64,000 bases of DNA from Candidatus Melainabacteria bacterium (lineage in GTDB: Bacteria; Cyanobacteriota; Vampirovibrionia; 2-02-FULL-35-15): positions 33,693-97,692 of the forward strand of contig JACQBQ010000056.1 in the NCBI GenBank assembly GCA_016201905.1. The letters run 5' to 3'. Each line of letters opens with the position of its first letter. The first letter of the stretch is position 1. Position numbers and translations under genes: made by a program. This document shows, in pieces, positions 25,310-33,070 of this stretch. The notes below the pieces were generated by a model. The model was not told the DNA's origin, searched no databases, and saw only the letters and a program-made list of their open reading frames with translations.

Positions 25310-25750
25310 ATGCGAAATGAATCTGGGCAATCTCTGATTGAACTTATGGTAAGCATAGTAATTATTACTACAGCTTTGTCAGGTATTATTGCTATCTTTC
25401 CTTACATAATTCAAAAAAATGTCAGGATTCAAATGCAAAACCAAGAAATCAATATTGCTCAAAATGAATTAGAAGAGTTGAGAGCACATCGCTACTTTTC
25501 TCCTGAGCTTGATGCACTTGGCGGGGTAAATGGAATGGTAAGCATTAAAGCAGTGAATAATTTTTTGGTAAGAGTTACTGTTAAATATATAGATCCAAAA
25601 ACAGGGGTTTCCCCTGAAACGTATCCTACTGAGATATCTCAGGATACAGGGTTGAAAGAAGTAACTGTAAGTGTTAAAAGAAAAGATAACGTTGGTTTTC
25701 AAACAAATTTAGTTACTTACTTTTCTAAAGCAAGGCCTGGCAGAGGTTAA
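25310..25750 (+). CDS. Type IV pilin-like prepilin (PilV/GspI-like)
   Basis: 146 aa from ATG 25310. The N-terminus NESG|QSLIELMVSIVIITTALSG is a type III signal: cleavage after Gly by prepilin peptidase, with Glu at position 5 of the mature protein (variant QSLIE) and a hydrophobic helix. The rest is a small strand-rich domain (FLVRVTVKYIDP, LKEVTVSVKRK). It is a minor pilin or pseudopilin of a type IV pilus or type II secretion system. No other pil/gsp genes are near. A weak TCCTT/AAGGA hairpin follows at about 25787. Confidence 0.85.
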   Translation: MRNESGQSLIELMVSIVIITTALSGIIAIFPYIIQKNVRIQMQNQEINIAQNELEELRAHRYFSPELDALGGVNGMVSIKAVNNFLVRVTVKYIDPKTGVSPETYPTEISQDTGLKEVTVSVKRKDNVGFQTNLVTYFSKARPGRG

Positions 25751-25851
25751 GTTTTGGTAAGAATTGGTTTTGGCTTTCTGTGAAATCCTTAATGTAAAGG
25801 ACTAACCTTCAATTATTAAAATAAATTTTTCTTAAGTAGGTTAAATAGATC

Positions 25852-25880
25852 TTGAATTTTTCTGGTAATGTGGGTATCCT
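25852..25880 (+). promoter_or_regulatory. Promoter of structured RNA 1
   Basis: TTGAAT (25852-25857), 17-bp spacer, TATCCT (25875-25880), with a predicted start at about 25888, directly before the conserved RNA element. It is the clearest sigma70-type spacing in this region. Confidence 0.5.
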
Positions 25881-25887
25881 ATCAATT

Positions 25888-26116
25888 AGCTGAACGGTTA
25901 GCACCTACAAAGTGGGCAACATAAATAAAGATTGACCCAAAGGAGAGCGGAAAAATTAACCGCAAGGTTCAACCAACCGTCAGTAGTGAAAGTAATAGGT
26001 CGAGTCCCTGGAGAAGAGAGCTAAAGAGCTTTGCATTCAAGGGGAGTCAAATGAAAAAGTAATATAACAAGGAACTAACCCCCTGTACTAGAGCTCGTAC
26101 AGGGGGTTTTGTTTTT
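25888..26116 (+). ncRNA. Unrecognised structured RNA, copy 1
   Basis: Shares a block pattern with 26622-26812: GGTTAGCACCTA (25896), AAAGTGGGCAAC, TTGACCCAAA (25932), a GCGG/CCGC stem with 9-nt loop (25947-25963), AGGTCGA, and the terminator hairpin with loop CTAGAGCTCG. ACGGTT (25894-25899) can pair with AACCGT (25975-25980) to close the domain. The inner stem is GCGG/CCGC here and ACGG/CCGT in copy 2, a compensatory change. It is either a stand-alone RNA or a terminator-controlled leader of the gene at 26193. It matches no riboswitch class that I can recall. Confidence 0.6.
26078..26116 (+). terminator. Intrinsic terminator of RNA 1
   Basis: CCCCCTGTAC (26079-26088), loop TAGAGCTC, GTACAGGGGG (26097-26106), then TTTTGTTTTT. 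Stem is perfect over 10 bp; loop is identical to that of RNA 2. Confidence 0.9.
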
Positions 26117-26192
26117 AGTACAAATAGCAAGACTTAATCTTTTTTTAATTAATATGAGGTAACTTTCCACGCTAGGGGTAGGAAAGGTTGCA

Positions 26193-26522
26193 ATGTCAAC
26201 CGAACCTATTAATTTTGGTAATTCTAATAATAATTTTTCTTCTGAGACTCAAGGAGCTAAAAGTTCTTCCGGCCTATCTTCCGATCGTACGCTTGAGTTA
26301 CTTATAGAAAAACAAAAAGAATTAACTGACCAACTGACACGACTGCAAAGTCAACATGGTGTAATAAGAGTTCTAGATAAAACACAATCAGATAATAATT
26401 TAAATAATAATGAATCTCCTGCTGTTCAGTTTACAAAATTAAAACTTGAAGCTGTTACTTCATTAATGAACAAAATACGAAACAAAAACGACCAGGATGA
26501 ATCTTCAGCTAGAATTCCCTAG
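26193..26522 (+). CDS. Small S/N-rich hypothetical protein
   Basis: 109-aa protein, not recognised. The N-terminal 30 residues are low-complexity S/N/T, followed by a likely coiled-coil helix (LLIEKQKELTDQLTRLQSQ) and a second charged helix. No signal peptide. The ribosome site GGAAAGG (26181-26187) is paired with CTTTCC (26163-26168) in a hairpin just before the ATG. Lies 77 nt after the RNA 1 terminator and before RNA 2, so it may be expressed by readthrough of RNA 1. Confidence 0.55.
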   Translation: MSTEPINFGNSNNNFSSETQGAKSSSGLSSDRTLELLIEKQKELTDQLTRLQSQHGVIRVLDKTQSDNNLNNNESPAVQFTKLKLEAVTSLMNKIRNKNDQDESSARIP

Positions 26523-26621
26523 GTCGCTGCTACAATTTTTTGTAAGAATGATTTTACTTTATCAAGTTTTGATTTTTAAATTATTTAACTATCTTTTAAT
26601 TTTCATATGGCATACTAAAAA

Positions 26622-26812
26622 CATGCATGGTTAGCACCTAAAAAGTGGGCAACAAGTTGACCCAAAAGGAACGGACAATTTAACCGTAAGGACTAGCTAG
26701 CCGGCATATTTTAAGGTCACAAGTAAAGGTCGAAATCTTTTTAATTAAAAGAGAAAGTAAACTTATTAAGGAAATAACTACCCTGTACTAGAGCTCGTGC
26801 AGGGTTTTTGTT
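26622..26812 (+). ncRNA. Unrecognised structured RNA, copy 2
   Basis: Second copy of the element at 25888-26116: GGTTAGCACCTA (26629), AAAGTGGGCAAC, GTTGACCCAAA (26656), ACGG/CCGT stem with 9-nt loop (26671-26687), AGGTCGA, and AAGGAAATAAC before the terminator. GGTTAG (26629) can pair with CTAGCC (26697-26702 region). It is shorter than copy 1 mainly in the linker before the terminator. The promoter is less clear (CATACT near 26611). The gene at 26920 follows by 108 nt. Confidence 0.6.
26780..26812 (+). terminator. Intrinsic terminator of RNA 2
   Basis: ACCCTGTAC (26780-26788), loop TAGAGCTC, GTGCAGGGT (26797-26805) with one T-G wobble, then TTTTGTTTTT. Same loop as the RNA 1 terminator, stem ends changed in a compensatory way. 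Confidence 0.85.
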
Positions 26813-26919
26813 TTTAGGGGTAATAATAAAAGTAGTAGAAAAATATTAGTATTTTAACCTTGACTTAACTACTATCTGGTTAACTGCACGCAAAAGTAAT
26901 AAATAAGGAGAGATTAGTT

Positions 26920-27624
26920 ATGTTTATATTAGATTTATCTTCTATGAATAATACAAGAGCAACAAGTATGGCTGCAAGTGTCTCAACTGATACTAGCATT
27001 GCACAGCCAGCAGAAGACGGTGGAGTTGATAGGACTAATCTAGGAAATCTTCAGGGCGAACTTGAATCTACAGAGTCAGAAATAGAACAAACGGAACAAG
27101 AACAACAAGTAGCTCAAATGAGGCAACAACCTACATCGTCTAATACGGATGGTACAAATCAAACTTCAGGACAAAATGAAAGTCTTGCAATTCAGTCTCG
27201 ATTAAGTTCTCTTCAAAATAGAGCTGCTGATCTTAGAGAACAAATTGAAGCAGAACAAAATCGTCTTGCACAACAGCAAGCAGAAAATACAAGATCAAGA
27301 GCAGAAGAAAGAGCTAGACTTGCTAGGGAAACTGCTGCTAGAGATGCTGCTAGAAGACAAGCTCAAGCTATAGAAACCGCACAAACTCAACCTCACACTA
27401 CTGATAACGAGGCTGAAGCTGCAAGAAATGCAGCATTACTTGCTCAGCAAAACATGGCAATACAAACCGCAAGAGCTACTCAAGATCAACCGACGGATCA
27501 AAGTACTGCACCAGGAAATGGAAATGCTGTTACAAATCCTCAGCAAGATCAAGTTGTTTCTACACAGGAACAAGATGCTGCTACTGCTAGAAGAATGAAT
27601 AGTGGTGATACTACTAACACCTAA
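26920..27624 (+). CDS. Q/A/E-rich coiled-coil hypothetical protein
   Basis: 234-aa protein of biased composition: Q, A, E, T and R dominate. Two predicted coiled coils: residues about 45-70 (LESTESEIEQTEQEQQ) and about 92-150 (LSSLQNRAADLREQIEAEQ, then a run of alternating R/A/E). The C-terminal third is disordered Q/T/N-rich. No signal peptide. Good ribosome site (AAGGAG). Stop overlaps the convergent purD stop by 4 nt. It follows RNA 2. Function is unknown; the composition suggests a scaffold or filament-forming protein, which is only inference. Confidence 0.65.
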   Translation: MFILDLSSMNNTRATSMAASVSTDTSIAQPAEDGGVDRTNLGNLQGELESTESEIEQTEQEQQVAQMRQQPTSSNTDGTNQTSGQNESLAIQSRLSSLQNRAADLREQIEAEQNRLAQQQAENTRSRAEERARLARETAARDAARRQAQAIETAQTQPHTTDNEAEAARNAALLAQQNMAIQTARATQDQPTDQSTAPGNGNAVTNPQQDQVVSTQEQDAATARRMNSGDTTNT

Positions 27625-28946
27625 ACCATTCCTTTGTCACCAATGTCTTTTCTATAATATTTTCCTTCAAAATCAATTCTTTCGCATAATTTATATGCTA
27701 ATACCTGAGCATCTAAAAGACTATCTGCAAGTGCTGTTACACCCAGCACTCTTCCACCATTTGAAACCAATTTATCATCTGTATCACGAGCAGTACCAGC
27801 GTGGAAAATAATTCCTTTGGCGCGTAAAATAGCTTCCAGTGTCTGGGGATTTTTCCCGCTTACTACTTCCACTGGTTCATTTAGTCTTGAAAATTCAATC
27901 GGTATTCCTTTTTGATATTTCTGTGGGTAGCCACCTGAAGCAATTACAACACAAAGAGCAGCTCCACCTAATCTGTGTAAGCCTTCTTTATATTTTCCAA
28001 GATCACCTTCAGTAACTGCCCAGCATATTTCAAATAGATCTTCATCTAAAAGTGGCAAAGCAACCTGAGCTTCAGGATCTCCAAGCCTGCTATTAAACTC
28101 AATAACTTTTGGTTCTCCTTTTTCAGTCAGCATGAGTCCGCAGTAAAGTATGCCCTGATAAGGGTAACCTTCTTTTATCATTCCATTTAATGTAGGCATG
28201 ATAATTTCTTCTTTTATTTTTCCAAGCATTTCTGGTGTTACAAAAGGAACAGGTGCATAAGCTCCCATGCCACCTGTATTTGGACCTAGGTCCCCATCAT
28301 ATAATCTTTTATAATCCTGTGCTGGTACCAGAGTAACTGCTTCTTTTCCATCACAAATTGCAAAGACTGAAACTTCCTGTCCTTTCATAAACTCTTCTAT
28401 GACTACAACTTTTCCTGCCTCTCCAAATTTTCCATCAAAACAATCATGAATTGCGATTTTTGCTTCTTCAAATGACTTTGCAATTGTTACACCCTTTCCA
28501 AGAGCAAGCCCATCTGCTTTTATAACTATTGGAGGTTCTTGTGATTTTGCATATGCAAGTGCAAAATCCCTTTGCTCAAAACAAGCATATGGAGCAGTTG
28601 GAATATTGTGCCTTAGCATAAACTCTTTAGCAAAATATTTGGACCACTCTAACTTTGCTGCATTTTGTGTTGGTCCAAATATTCTAAGTCCCTTTTTTTT
28701 AAAAAGATCTACAATTCCTAATGACAATGATTCATCCATTCCAACAATTGTCAGATCAATCTTTTGAGCAATTGCAAGTTCAGCTAATCTTTCAATATCT
28801 GTAGGCTTAATTGGTACGCATGTAGCAATCTCTGCAATTCCTGCATTTCCTGGTGCACAAAATATATGCGTTACATGTGAGCTTTGATGCAATTTCCAAC
28901 AAATTGCATGTTCTCTTCCACCACCACCTACTACTAAAACGTTCAT
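27621..28946 (-). CDS. purD: Phosphoribosylamine-glycine ligase (GAR synthetase)
   Basis: Second step of purine synthesis: ATP-dependent joining of phosphoribosylamine and glycine. ATP-grasp enzyme, 441 aa from ATG 28946 (MNVLVVGGGGREHAI); the 13 codons upstream are not family-like. Motifs: GGGGREHA, KADGLALGKGV, LGPNTGGMGAYAPVPF, LYCGLMLTEKGEPKVIEFNSRLGDPE (metal-binding), and AGTARDTDDKLVSNGGRVLGV. No other purine genes are adjacent. Confidence 0.96.
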   Translation of the reverse strand: MNVLVVGGGGREHAICWKLHQSSHVTHIFCAPGNAGIAEIATCVPIKPTDIERLAELAIAQKIDLTIVGMDESLSLGIVDLFKKKGLRIFGPTQNAAKLEWSKYFAKEFMLRHNIPTAPYACFEQRDFALAYAKSQEPPIVIKADGLALGKGVTIAKSFEEAKIAIHDCFDGKFGEAGKVVVIEEFMKGQEVSVFAICDGKEAVTLVPAQDYKRLYDGDLGPNTGGMGAYAPVPFVTPEMLGKIKEEIIMPTLNGMIKEGYPYQGILYCGLMLTEKGEPKVIEFNSRLGDPEAQVALPLLDEDLFEICWAVTEGDLGKYKEGLHRLGGAALCVVIASGGYPQKYQKGIPIEFSRLNEPVEVVSGKNPQTLEAILRAKGIIFHAGTARDTDDKLVSNGGRVLGVTALADSLLDAQVLAYKLCERIDFEGKYYRKDIGDKGMV

Positions 28947-29049
28947 AATTAGAATTATACGTTGTTTCTTTCCTTCTTTCTTCATGAATAAAGTGTATTG
29001 ATTTTATTTCCAGCATATAATATTTGTAGTAATAAAAGGAGTTAAACCC

Positions 29050-29820
29050 ATGAATGATAGAAATCTTCAAGAAGAAAAATCATCTAAGAATGTAGATCGT
29101 AGAGATTTTTTAAAGTTAGGTTTGTTAACGACAGCAGCAGCTTTAAGTGCTAAGCCTTCACAAGCTACCCCACTAACAGGTAAAACAGAAGTAAAACCAC
29201 CTCTTCAAAAATACATTGCAAAACAATATGACAAGCTTTTAGGTGGTGCATTAAATGGAATAAGTGATAATCAATTAAAAGCTCATTTTGCACTGTATGA
29301 AGGATACATAACGAAAATCAATGAGCTTGAATCAAGGATTAAAAGCTTTGACACTAATAATCCAGACACTATTAACTATCGCGGCTGGCATTTGGAACAG
29401 ACAAGTATGTTAAACGGTGCTGTTTTGCACGAGCTTTATTTTGGAAACCTTGGAACTGCTGAAAAAGAACCAGGTGGTGCTTTAAAGAAAATGATTGATC
29501 GAGATTTTGGAAGTGTTCAAAATTTTATTGGTCATTTGAAAACAGTTGGTAAGATAGCTCATGGCTGGTCGCTTGCAGCATTAAACTTTAGAACAGGGAA
29601 AATAAATGTTTACGGGCTTGAAAGGCATAACTTAAACGTCCCGACCATGGTTTATCCAATTTTAGTTCTAGATGTATATGAGCATGCATATATGATTGAT
29701 TATAGTACTGACAGAAAGAAGTACCTTGATGCTTTTGTTATGAATCTGAATTGGAAACCAGTACAGGAAAGACTGGAAATGGCATTATCAATTCCTTTCG
29801 GTGAAGCAGTTACTGTTTAA
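29050..29820 (+). CDS. Exported Fe/Mn superoxide dismutase-like protein with Tat signal
   Basis: 256 aa. A twin-arginine signal (DRRDFLKLGLLTTAAALS, Arg at about 17-18) implies folded, cofactor-loaded export. The mature part follows the Fe/Mn SOD plan: a His in the N-terminal helix (AHFALYEGYI), His in NGAVLHELYF, and Asp/His in LDVYEHAYMIDY, so the four metal ligands appear kept. The usual KHH-x2-YV and the N-H-x3-W segments are changed (LYEGYI, LHELYF), marking a divergent SOD clade. It probably protects the envelope from superoxide, but activity needs testing. A ribosome site (AAAGGAG) precedes the ATG. The phosphoesterase gene follows by 12 nt. Confidence 0.85.
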   Translation: MNDRNLQEEKSSKNVDRRDFLKLGLLTTAAALSAKPSQATPLTGKTEVKPPLQKYIAKQYDKLLGGALNGISDNQLKAHFALYEGYITKINELESRIKSFDTNNPDTINYRGWHLEQTSMLNGAVLHELYFGNLGTAEKEPGGALKKMIDRDFGSVQNFIGHLKTVGKIAHGWSLAALNFRTGKINVYGLERHNLNVPTMVYPILVLDVYEHAYMIDYSTDRKKYLDAFVMNLNWKPVQERLEMALSIPFGEAVTV

Positions 29821-29832
29821 AAAGGAAACAAG

Positions 29833-30891
29833 GTGACAAAAAAATTAAATATTAATTCGCGTCATTGCGAGAAGGTCGAAGACCGACGAAGCAATCTCAA
29901 AAACGTGAACAAGTTAGAAAGATTGCTGTGGATTTATGTTCTTGCAATAACGCTCAGCGTTTTTGGTTTTTTATCCAGCTTTTTTGTAACTATAAAAGCA
30001 AATGAACCAAAACCACTTTTGCATTTTGTTCAAATCTCTGATACTCACTTACAGCATTCATATGCTAAAGATGCTGAAAGACTTCTAGGTAGCTCTGAAA
30101 AACTTCTTACTGATGCTGTAGCTGAGATTAATGAGATAAAAGACCTGGATTTTGTTTTGTCGACAGGTGATCAAGTAGATGTACCAGAAGAAAAACTCGT
30201 AGACAAATATATTGAAATTACAATGTCTTTAAAATACCCTTTCTATATTTTACTTGGCAATCATGATGTCAGTGTAAATGGAGGCTTAGGTAAAAAAGGC
30301 TTCATTAAAAAGTTTTATAAGCTAGATGATGCCACGAGTTTTACAAATAAAATGACTTACTATTCTTTTTCGCCAAATGAAAAGTTTACTGTTATTTGTC
30401 TGGATGGCACTACTGATAAGCTGATTACAGCTCATGGCCAAATAGATGATAAACAGTTAGAGTGGCTAAAAGGTGAACTTGAAGCAAATAAAGATAAATA
30501 TGTAATCATTGCACTTCATTTCCCACTGATTGAACCATATAAAAGTGACACGCACTTTGTTCTTGAACCTGACAGAACAAAAGTTTTAGATCTCATTAAT
30601 AGTTATAAAAATGTAATCGGTGTTTTTACCGGACACTATCATGCAGCAAGATTATTTAAAATTAAAAACAAGATTCACAATAGCTGTCCTGCTGTAGTGC
30701 AGTATCCAAACGCTTTTAGAGAAATAACTATTACTCAGGATGATCCTAAAAATATTTCAGTAAACTTTAAGTGGCATTCTGTAGATGGACAGGAGCTTAG
30801 AGATATAAGTATGAACAGTTCAAAATCATGGACTTTGACACAGGGTGTTTCTGAAGATAGAGAGCAGACGATTAAACTAAGATTGTATTGA
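29833..30891 (+). CDS. Membrane-anchored calcineurin-like metallophosphoesterase
   Basis: 352 aa, GTG start. Metal-binding motifs in order: QISDTHL (D-x-H), LSTGDQVDVP (GD-x2-D), LLGNHDVS (GNHD), LHFPLI, and TGHYHAARL (GH-x-H). One N-terminal transmembrane helix (about residues 31-52) should place the enzyme outside the inner membrane. The first 24 residues before VNKLERLL are encoded largely by half of repeat R1 (RHCEKVEDRRSNLKN), so translation may instead begin at GTG 29905. Located just after the exported SOD, probably same transcript. Substrate is unknown (phosphoester, nucleotide or phospholipid). Confidence 0.88.
   Translation: MTKKLNINSRHCEKVEDRRSNLKNVNKLERLLWIYVLAITLSVFGFLSSFFVTIKANEPKPLLHFVQISDTHLQHSYAKDAERLLGSSEKLLTDAVAEINEIKDLDFVLSTGDQVDVPEEKLVDKYIEITMSLKYPFYILLGNHDVSVNGGLGKKGFIKKFYKLDDATSFTNKMTYYSFSPNEKFTVICLDGTTDKLITAHGQIDDKQLEWLKGELEANKDKYVIIALHFPLIEPYKSDTHFVLEPDRTKVLDLINSYKNVIGVFTGHYHAARLFKIKNKIHNSCPAVVQYPNAFREITITQDDPKNISVNFKWHSVDGQELRDISMNSSKSWTLTQGVSEDREQTIKLRLY
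29861..29898 (+). repeat. R1 half-copy inside a coding region
   Basis: GTCATTGCGAGAAGGTCGAA...GCAATCTC, the left half of R1, read in frame near the start of the phosphoesterase gene. GGTC/GACC forms a small internal dyad. Confidence 0.75.
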
Positions 30892-30953
30892 GTAAATTTT
30901 AAAGGTAATTTTTGCCATGTTAGAATTAATTTACTTATAAGAGATCAATCTAA

Positions 30954-31688
30954 ATGCTAATAAGATTTTTTACAGGACTTACTCTTTCTTCTGCACTTCT
31001 AGCTGCAACTGCTGGTCAGGAAAAGCAAGTAGCAACTAGAACTTTAAGAACCCAGAAACCTGTTGAGATCCAAAAAATAGTTGATGCTGATAATAAAAAG
31101 CTTAAAGATGCAGAAGAACAACTTGTAGTGTTTTTAACTATTAAAGCAGATATTACCTCTTCTGCTCTAAAGAAATTAAATAATGTTGGTTTATTAAAAT
31201 GTGATACAGAAAAAAAGAAGGCACAAGACTTAGGAAAACAAATGAATGAAATGCTTAAAACCTTGTGGTTTGATGGAAAAGAATTCCCTAATATTTTTAG
31301 CGATGAAGTTATTTTAGAGCGTCTCCGTAAGGTTTCTTCTGATAAAAAAATAATAGAGATCTTCCAAAAATTATTCCAAGATGAACAGAAAGGTTATGAT
31401 TTAGTAGAAAGAACCCTGGAAAAGAATAAATATGACTTTCCTACTAATGTTTTTGCTAGTAAAAGTTTGTTTCAGGATTATACTGGCTATGAATATACTG
31501 TACATCCAGTAAAAAGGTATACCCAGGCTCTTCTAGATGGGAATAAGAATGGTTCTTATAAGTACACATGGCTACAAAATCATGAAACACTGAAAGAAAT
31601 ACAAAAACAATCTTCAAAGTATAATGCCTCAATTCCACGAGCTAAATTTATAGAGGTTGATAAACAACTAAACCCAGGCACTAATTAG
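30954..31688 (+). CDS. Hypothetical secreted protein
   Basis: 244 aa, not recognised. Short signal peptide (MLIRFFTGLTLSSALLAATAG) followed by a lysine- and glutamate-rich helical protein (KKLKDAEEQLVVFLTIKADI; TEKKKAQDLGKQMNEMLKTL) and a C-terminal region with aromatic clusters (YTGYEYTVHPVKRY). One cysteine only. It lies between the phosphoesterase and marC-like genes on the same strand. No function can be proposed. Confidence 0.6.
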   Translation: MLIRFFTGLTLSSALLAATAGQEKQVATRTLRTQKPVEIQKIVDADNKKLKDAEEQLVVFLTIKADITSSALKKLNNVGLLKCDTEKKKAQDLGKQMNEMLKTLWFDGKEFPNIFSDEVILERLRKVSSDKKIIEIFQKLFQDEQKGYDLVERTLEKNKYDFPTNVFASKSLFQDYTGYEYTVHPVKRYTQALLDGNKNGSYKYTWLQNHETLKEIQKQSSKYNASIPRAKFIEVDKQLNPGTN

Positions 31689-31705
31689 ATTATAATTTAA
31701 TTGTT

Positions 31706-32341
31706 GTGTCAAATGAATTGCTTTTATTTTTTGCCGGCTCATTTGTTTCACTGTTTTCAATGGTGGATCCACTGCTTGCAGTACCTGTTTTTGTTTCGTT
31801 GACAGAAAAGTATTCTTCAAAAAAAAGAATGCAGATTGCTAAACAGGCAAGCATTTATGTTTTAGGAGTATTACTTGTATTTTTTGTAGCAGGAGGTTTG
31901 ATATTAAAGTTTTTTGGAATATCGCTTGAAGGCCTTCGAATTGCAGGCGGACTTATGATCATAGGTTCTGCAATTGAAATGCTTCAAAAAAAAGATAGAT
32001 TACTTCCTGTTGAACAGCAGGAATCTGAAGAAAAAGAAGACATTGCTTTTTCACCACTGGCTATGCCCATTTTAAGCGGTCCGGGAGCTATTGCAGTAAT
32101 GATTGGAATGACAACAGATGCAAAATCATGGTTACACTATTCAATTATTTTAATTATTATTTGCCTTGTTGCATTTTTATGTTATGTTTTCTTGCGGCTT
32201 GCTCACACTATTACACAGAAAATGGGTACTACCATGATGAAATCATTTAATAGGATTATGGGATTTATACTTTTGTGTATTGGAGTTCAGTACATTGTTA
32301 ATGGTGTGATGCCGCTTTTAAAGACAGCTTTTCATGGTTAA
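31706..32341 (+). CDS. MarC-family integral membrane protein
   Basis: 211 aa, GTG start giving MSNELLLFFAGSF. Six transmembrane helices with family motifs: FSMVDPLLAVPVFVSLT in the first, RIAGGLMIIGSAIEML, and PLAMPILSGPGAIAVMIG in the second half, which mirrors the first. MarC/YhgN proteins were once linked to multiple antibiotic resistance, but their transport role is not established. It begins 17 bp after the previous stop. Confidence 0.9.
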   Translation: MSNELLLFFAGSFVSLFSMVDPLLAVPVFVSLTEKYSSKKRMQIAKQASIYVLGVLLVFFVAGGLILKFFGISLEGLRIAGGLMIIGSAIEMLQKKDRLLPVEQQESEEKEDIAFSPLAMPILSGPGAIAVMIGMTTDAKSWLHYSIILIIICLVAFLCYVFLRLAHTITQKMGTTMMKSFNRIMGFILLCIGVQYIVNGVMPLLKTAFHG

Positions 32342-32343
32342 CT

Positions 32344-32661
32344 TTATGACTCTTCTACTTTGCTCCCCATTTGAAGGCAGTCCACAAAATCGAGAGCAGA
32401 TATTTGTAGAATAGAACCTAATTTTGCAGATGCAGTTGAAATAATACCATCAGCTATAGGGTTAACTATAGTGCACCCTTCCTTTTTTAATTTTTCTATT
32501 TCATCTTGAGTAAGTGTATGAGTAGATTTTACAAAAAAACGTACCTCTTTATTTGGATCTTCTTTAAGTAAGGCCAAATCAAAATCAAAACCTGATAACT
32601 TTGGATTATTAAGATTAGAAGTGGTAGTTGTAGTAAGAGATTTCAGGTCTGTAATTCTCAT
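32344..32661 (-). CDS. Small protein resembling a protease propeptide/inhibitor domain (copy A)
   Basis: 105 aa, paralogue of the gene at 32711. The shared core is ...EIEKLKKEGC.(V).P.A........AKLGSI.QI.ALDF...L, which by eye resembles the I9-type propeptide or inhibitor domain of subtilases (a strand, a helix ending 'L...G', then V..A.....L..L..LDFV). It has no signal peptide and no protease is fused. The N-terminal 25 residues are S/T/N-rich. The family resemblance is inference; it could be unrelated. Confidence 0.6.
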   Translation of the reverse strand: MRITDLKSLTTTTTSNLNNPKLSGFDFDLALLKEDPNKEVRFFVKSTHTLTQDEIEKLKKEGCTIVNPIADGIISTASAKLGSILQISALDFVDCLQMGSKVEES

Positions 32662-32710
32662 ATTTGCTTCTTCCTATAGTTTAATTGATTTAAGAATAGC
32701 ATCTTCTTAG

Positions 32711-32989
32711 CTAATGCATTTGCTTTTCTTTTTTAAGCTCTAAGTATTTAATGAAATCAAGAGCAGCAATCTGGAAAATAGAACCTAATTTTGCAATTGC
32801 AGAGTAAAGATTTCCTGCAAGCGGTGTAACTTCACATCCTTCTTTTTTTAATTGGTTTATTTCTGAATTACCAAGTGTTCTAATGGACTCTAGTATGAAA
32901 TGTGCTTCTCTGCTTGGTCCTTGACGAATAAAAGCACTTCTCAAAGCCAGATCTATTTTTGGATCATTTGGTATGCTTGTAACCCTCAT
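32711..32989 (-). CDS. Small protein resembling a protease propeptide/inhibitor domain (copy B)
   Basis: 92 aa from ATG 32989 (MRVTSIPNDPKIDLAL), which follows a clear AAGGAG; the longer frame to 33028 is not needed. It is similar to copy A along its whole length (start MR-T, DLAL, LGNSEINQLKKEGCEVTPLA, AIAKLGSIFQIAALDFIKYL). Tandem duplication, same strand, 49 bp apart. The alaS gene ends 82 bp upstream on the same strand. Confidence 0.65.
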   Translation of the reverse strand: MRVTSIPNDPKIDLALRSAFIRQGPSREAHFILESIRTLGNSEINQLKKEGCEVTPLAGNLYSAIAKLGSIFQIAALDFIKYLELKKEKQMH

Positions 32990-33070
32990 TTTATTTCTCC
33001 TTGTGGTGATTAAGAAGAATAATATCAATGTTCAATTCCTGAGTCAAGAAAATAAATTCTTACAAAGAGC

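Noticed and set aside
25235..25330. Long N-terminal extension of the VOC protein
   Set aside because: It overlaps the start of the divergent prepilin gene and is not family-like; ATG 25234 gives the standard start.
25888..26812. Tandem RNAs as c-di-GMP (GEMM), cobalamin, ZTP, c-di-AMP or tmRNA/RNase P elements
   Set aside because: The GCACC and GGGCAAC blocks faintly recall GEMM, but its GACGCAAAGCC and GGUUACCGA cores are missing; the other consensus cores I remember do not match either.
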